DNA of 5,470 nt. It comes from Spirochaetaceae bacterium (GTDB taxonomy: Bacteria > Spirochaetota > Spirochaetia > Treponematales > Breznakiellaceae). Below the pieces are notes generated by a model. It saw nothing but the letters and a program-made list of their open reading frames with translations. It was not told where the DNA came from and ran no database searches. A program made the position numbers and the translations under genes. The DNA lies in assembly GCA_031257075.1 (NCBI GenBank), contig JAIRPM010000181.1, positions 1 through 5,470 of the forward strand. The letters run 5' to 3'. The number at the start of each line of letters is the position of its first letter. The first letter of the stretch is position 1. This document shows, one piece after another, positions 5,244 to 5,470 of the stretch.

Positions 5244-5470
5244 AGGGAACACAAAAAACCCTCTTTTTTATTGTACCGGCGAATTTACAGGTCAAATTGA
5301 GCCCTTTGCACCACTTCCATGCCGGCTTTCCTTCGGGTGATTCCCCCAATTCTTCATTATTACCGCGCTGCCGTATGAATCACAAAGCGGAAAATACGGC
5401 GCGGTTTTCTCTTCGGAAAATTTTCTTAATGCCGCTTTTACGCCGCTATAGAATTTGTTATTGTAATCGT
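5242..5470 (-). pseudogene. 3' end of an unrecognised minus-strand gene, apparently frameshifted at a G5 tract
   Basis: The minus strand is open from the right edge in one frame: DYNNKFYSGVKAALRKF starts at 5468 and continues EEKTAPYFPLCDSYGSAVIMKNWG. It then stops at TGA 5294-5292, after 58 visible residues. The next frame, from the same G5 homopolymer (C5 on the + strand, 5343-5347), reads GESPEGKPAWKWCKGLNLT followed by CKFAGTIKKRVFCVP and stops at TGA 5244-5242. One additional G would join the two into a continuous end of about 75 residues, with its stop directly at the hairpin 5223-5243. Without the shift, the short frame ends in NHPKESRHGSGAKGSI, which looks like an out-of-frame tail. 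I do not recognise the family. The visible part has aromatic residues and three or four cysteines and no membrane segment. It may be a true mutation, a phase-variable gene or a sequencing error. It is also possible that only the shorter frame is real. Confidence 0.5.

Noticed and set aside
5012..5254. 80-residue minus-strand frame made of VPRNAGL-like repeats
   Set aside because: The repetition follows from a 21-bp DNA repeat being a multiple of three. The + strand and other frames are equally open. There is no plausible ribosome site, and the frame crosses the hairpin 5223-5243.
5067..5300. 77-residue + strand frame with FLGTRPA-like repeats
   Set aside because: Same reason: the tandem repeat keeps the frame open. 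After the repeats the sequence runs through the terminator hairpin and shows no family character.

Overview
The window is a bacterial chromosome segment of roughly 50% G+C. It carries ordinary housekeeping genes and three non-coding zones that merit attention. The closest fit I can suggest is a spirochaete of the Treponema lineage. That is an inference from the long plant/spirochaete-type phosphoglycerate mutase and the general style of the proteins, not from a diagnostic marker.

Left part (1-1479): the 3' six-sevenths of gpmI, the cofactor-independent phosphoglycerate mutase of glycolysis, enters from the left edge on the + strand and ends at 1423. It converges on a minus-strand unit across a 56-bp gap that holds a perfect 12-bp palindrome and a large GC-rich hairpin.

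Middle (1480-3418, minus strand): a two-gene unit transcribed leftwards. First comes a response regulator with an intact receiver domain and a helical C-terminal extension. Then, after 19 bp, comes a LolC/LolE (FtsX-like) ABC transporter permease that starts with GTG. No ATPase partner and no histidine kinase lie in the window.

Divergent region (3419-3584): 166 bp without a convincing gene. It must hold the promoters of both directions and is unusually rich in short inverted repeats.

Right part (3585-5034, + strand): a tRNA-Ala(GGC), followed only 8 bp later by a MEMO/LigB-like class III dioxygenase-family gene, and then by an AMMECR1-domain gene. The last two are the B and A components of the AmmeMemoRadiSam system, here as separate neighbouring genes. 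The radical SAM component is not present in the window.

Right end (5035-5470): a 21-bp tandem repeat of six copies (5058-5183), a perfect 8-bp-stem hairpin (5223-5243), and the 3' end of an unrecognised minus-strand gene that runs off the right edge. That gene appears to be interrupted by a one-base shift in a G5 homopolymer tract (C5 on the + strand, 5343-5347). The most unusual items are the tRNA abutting the MEMO start codon, the 21-bp repeat array and the frameshifted gene at the right edge.
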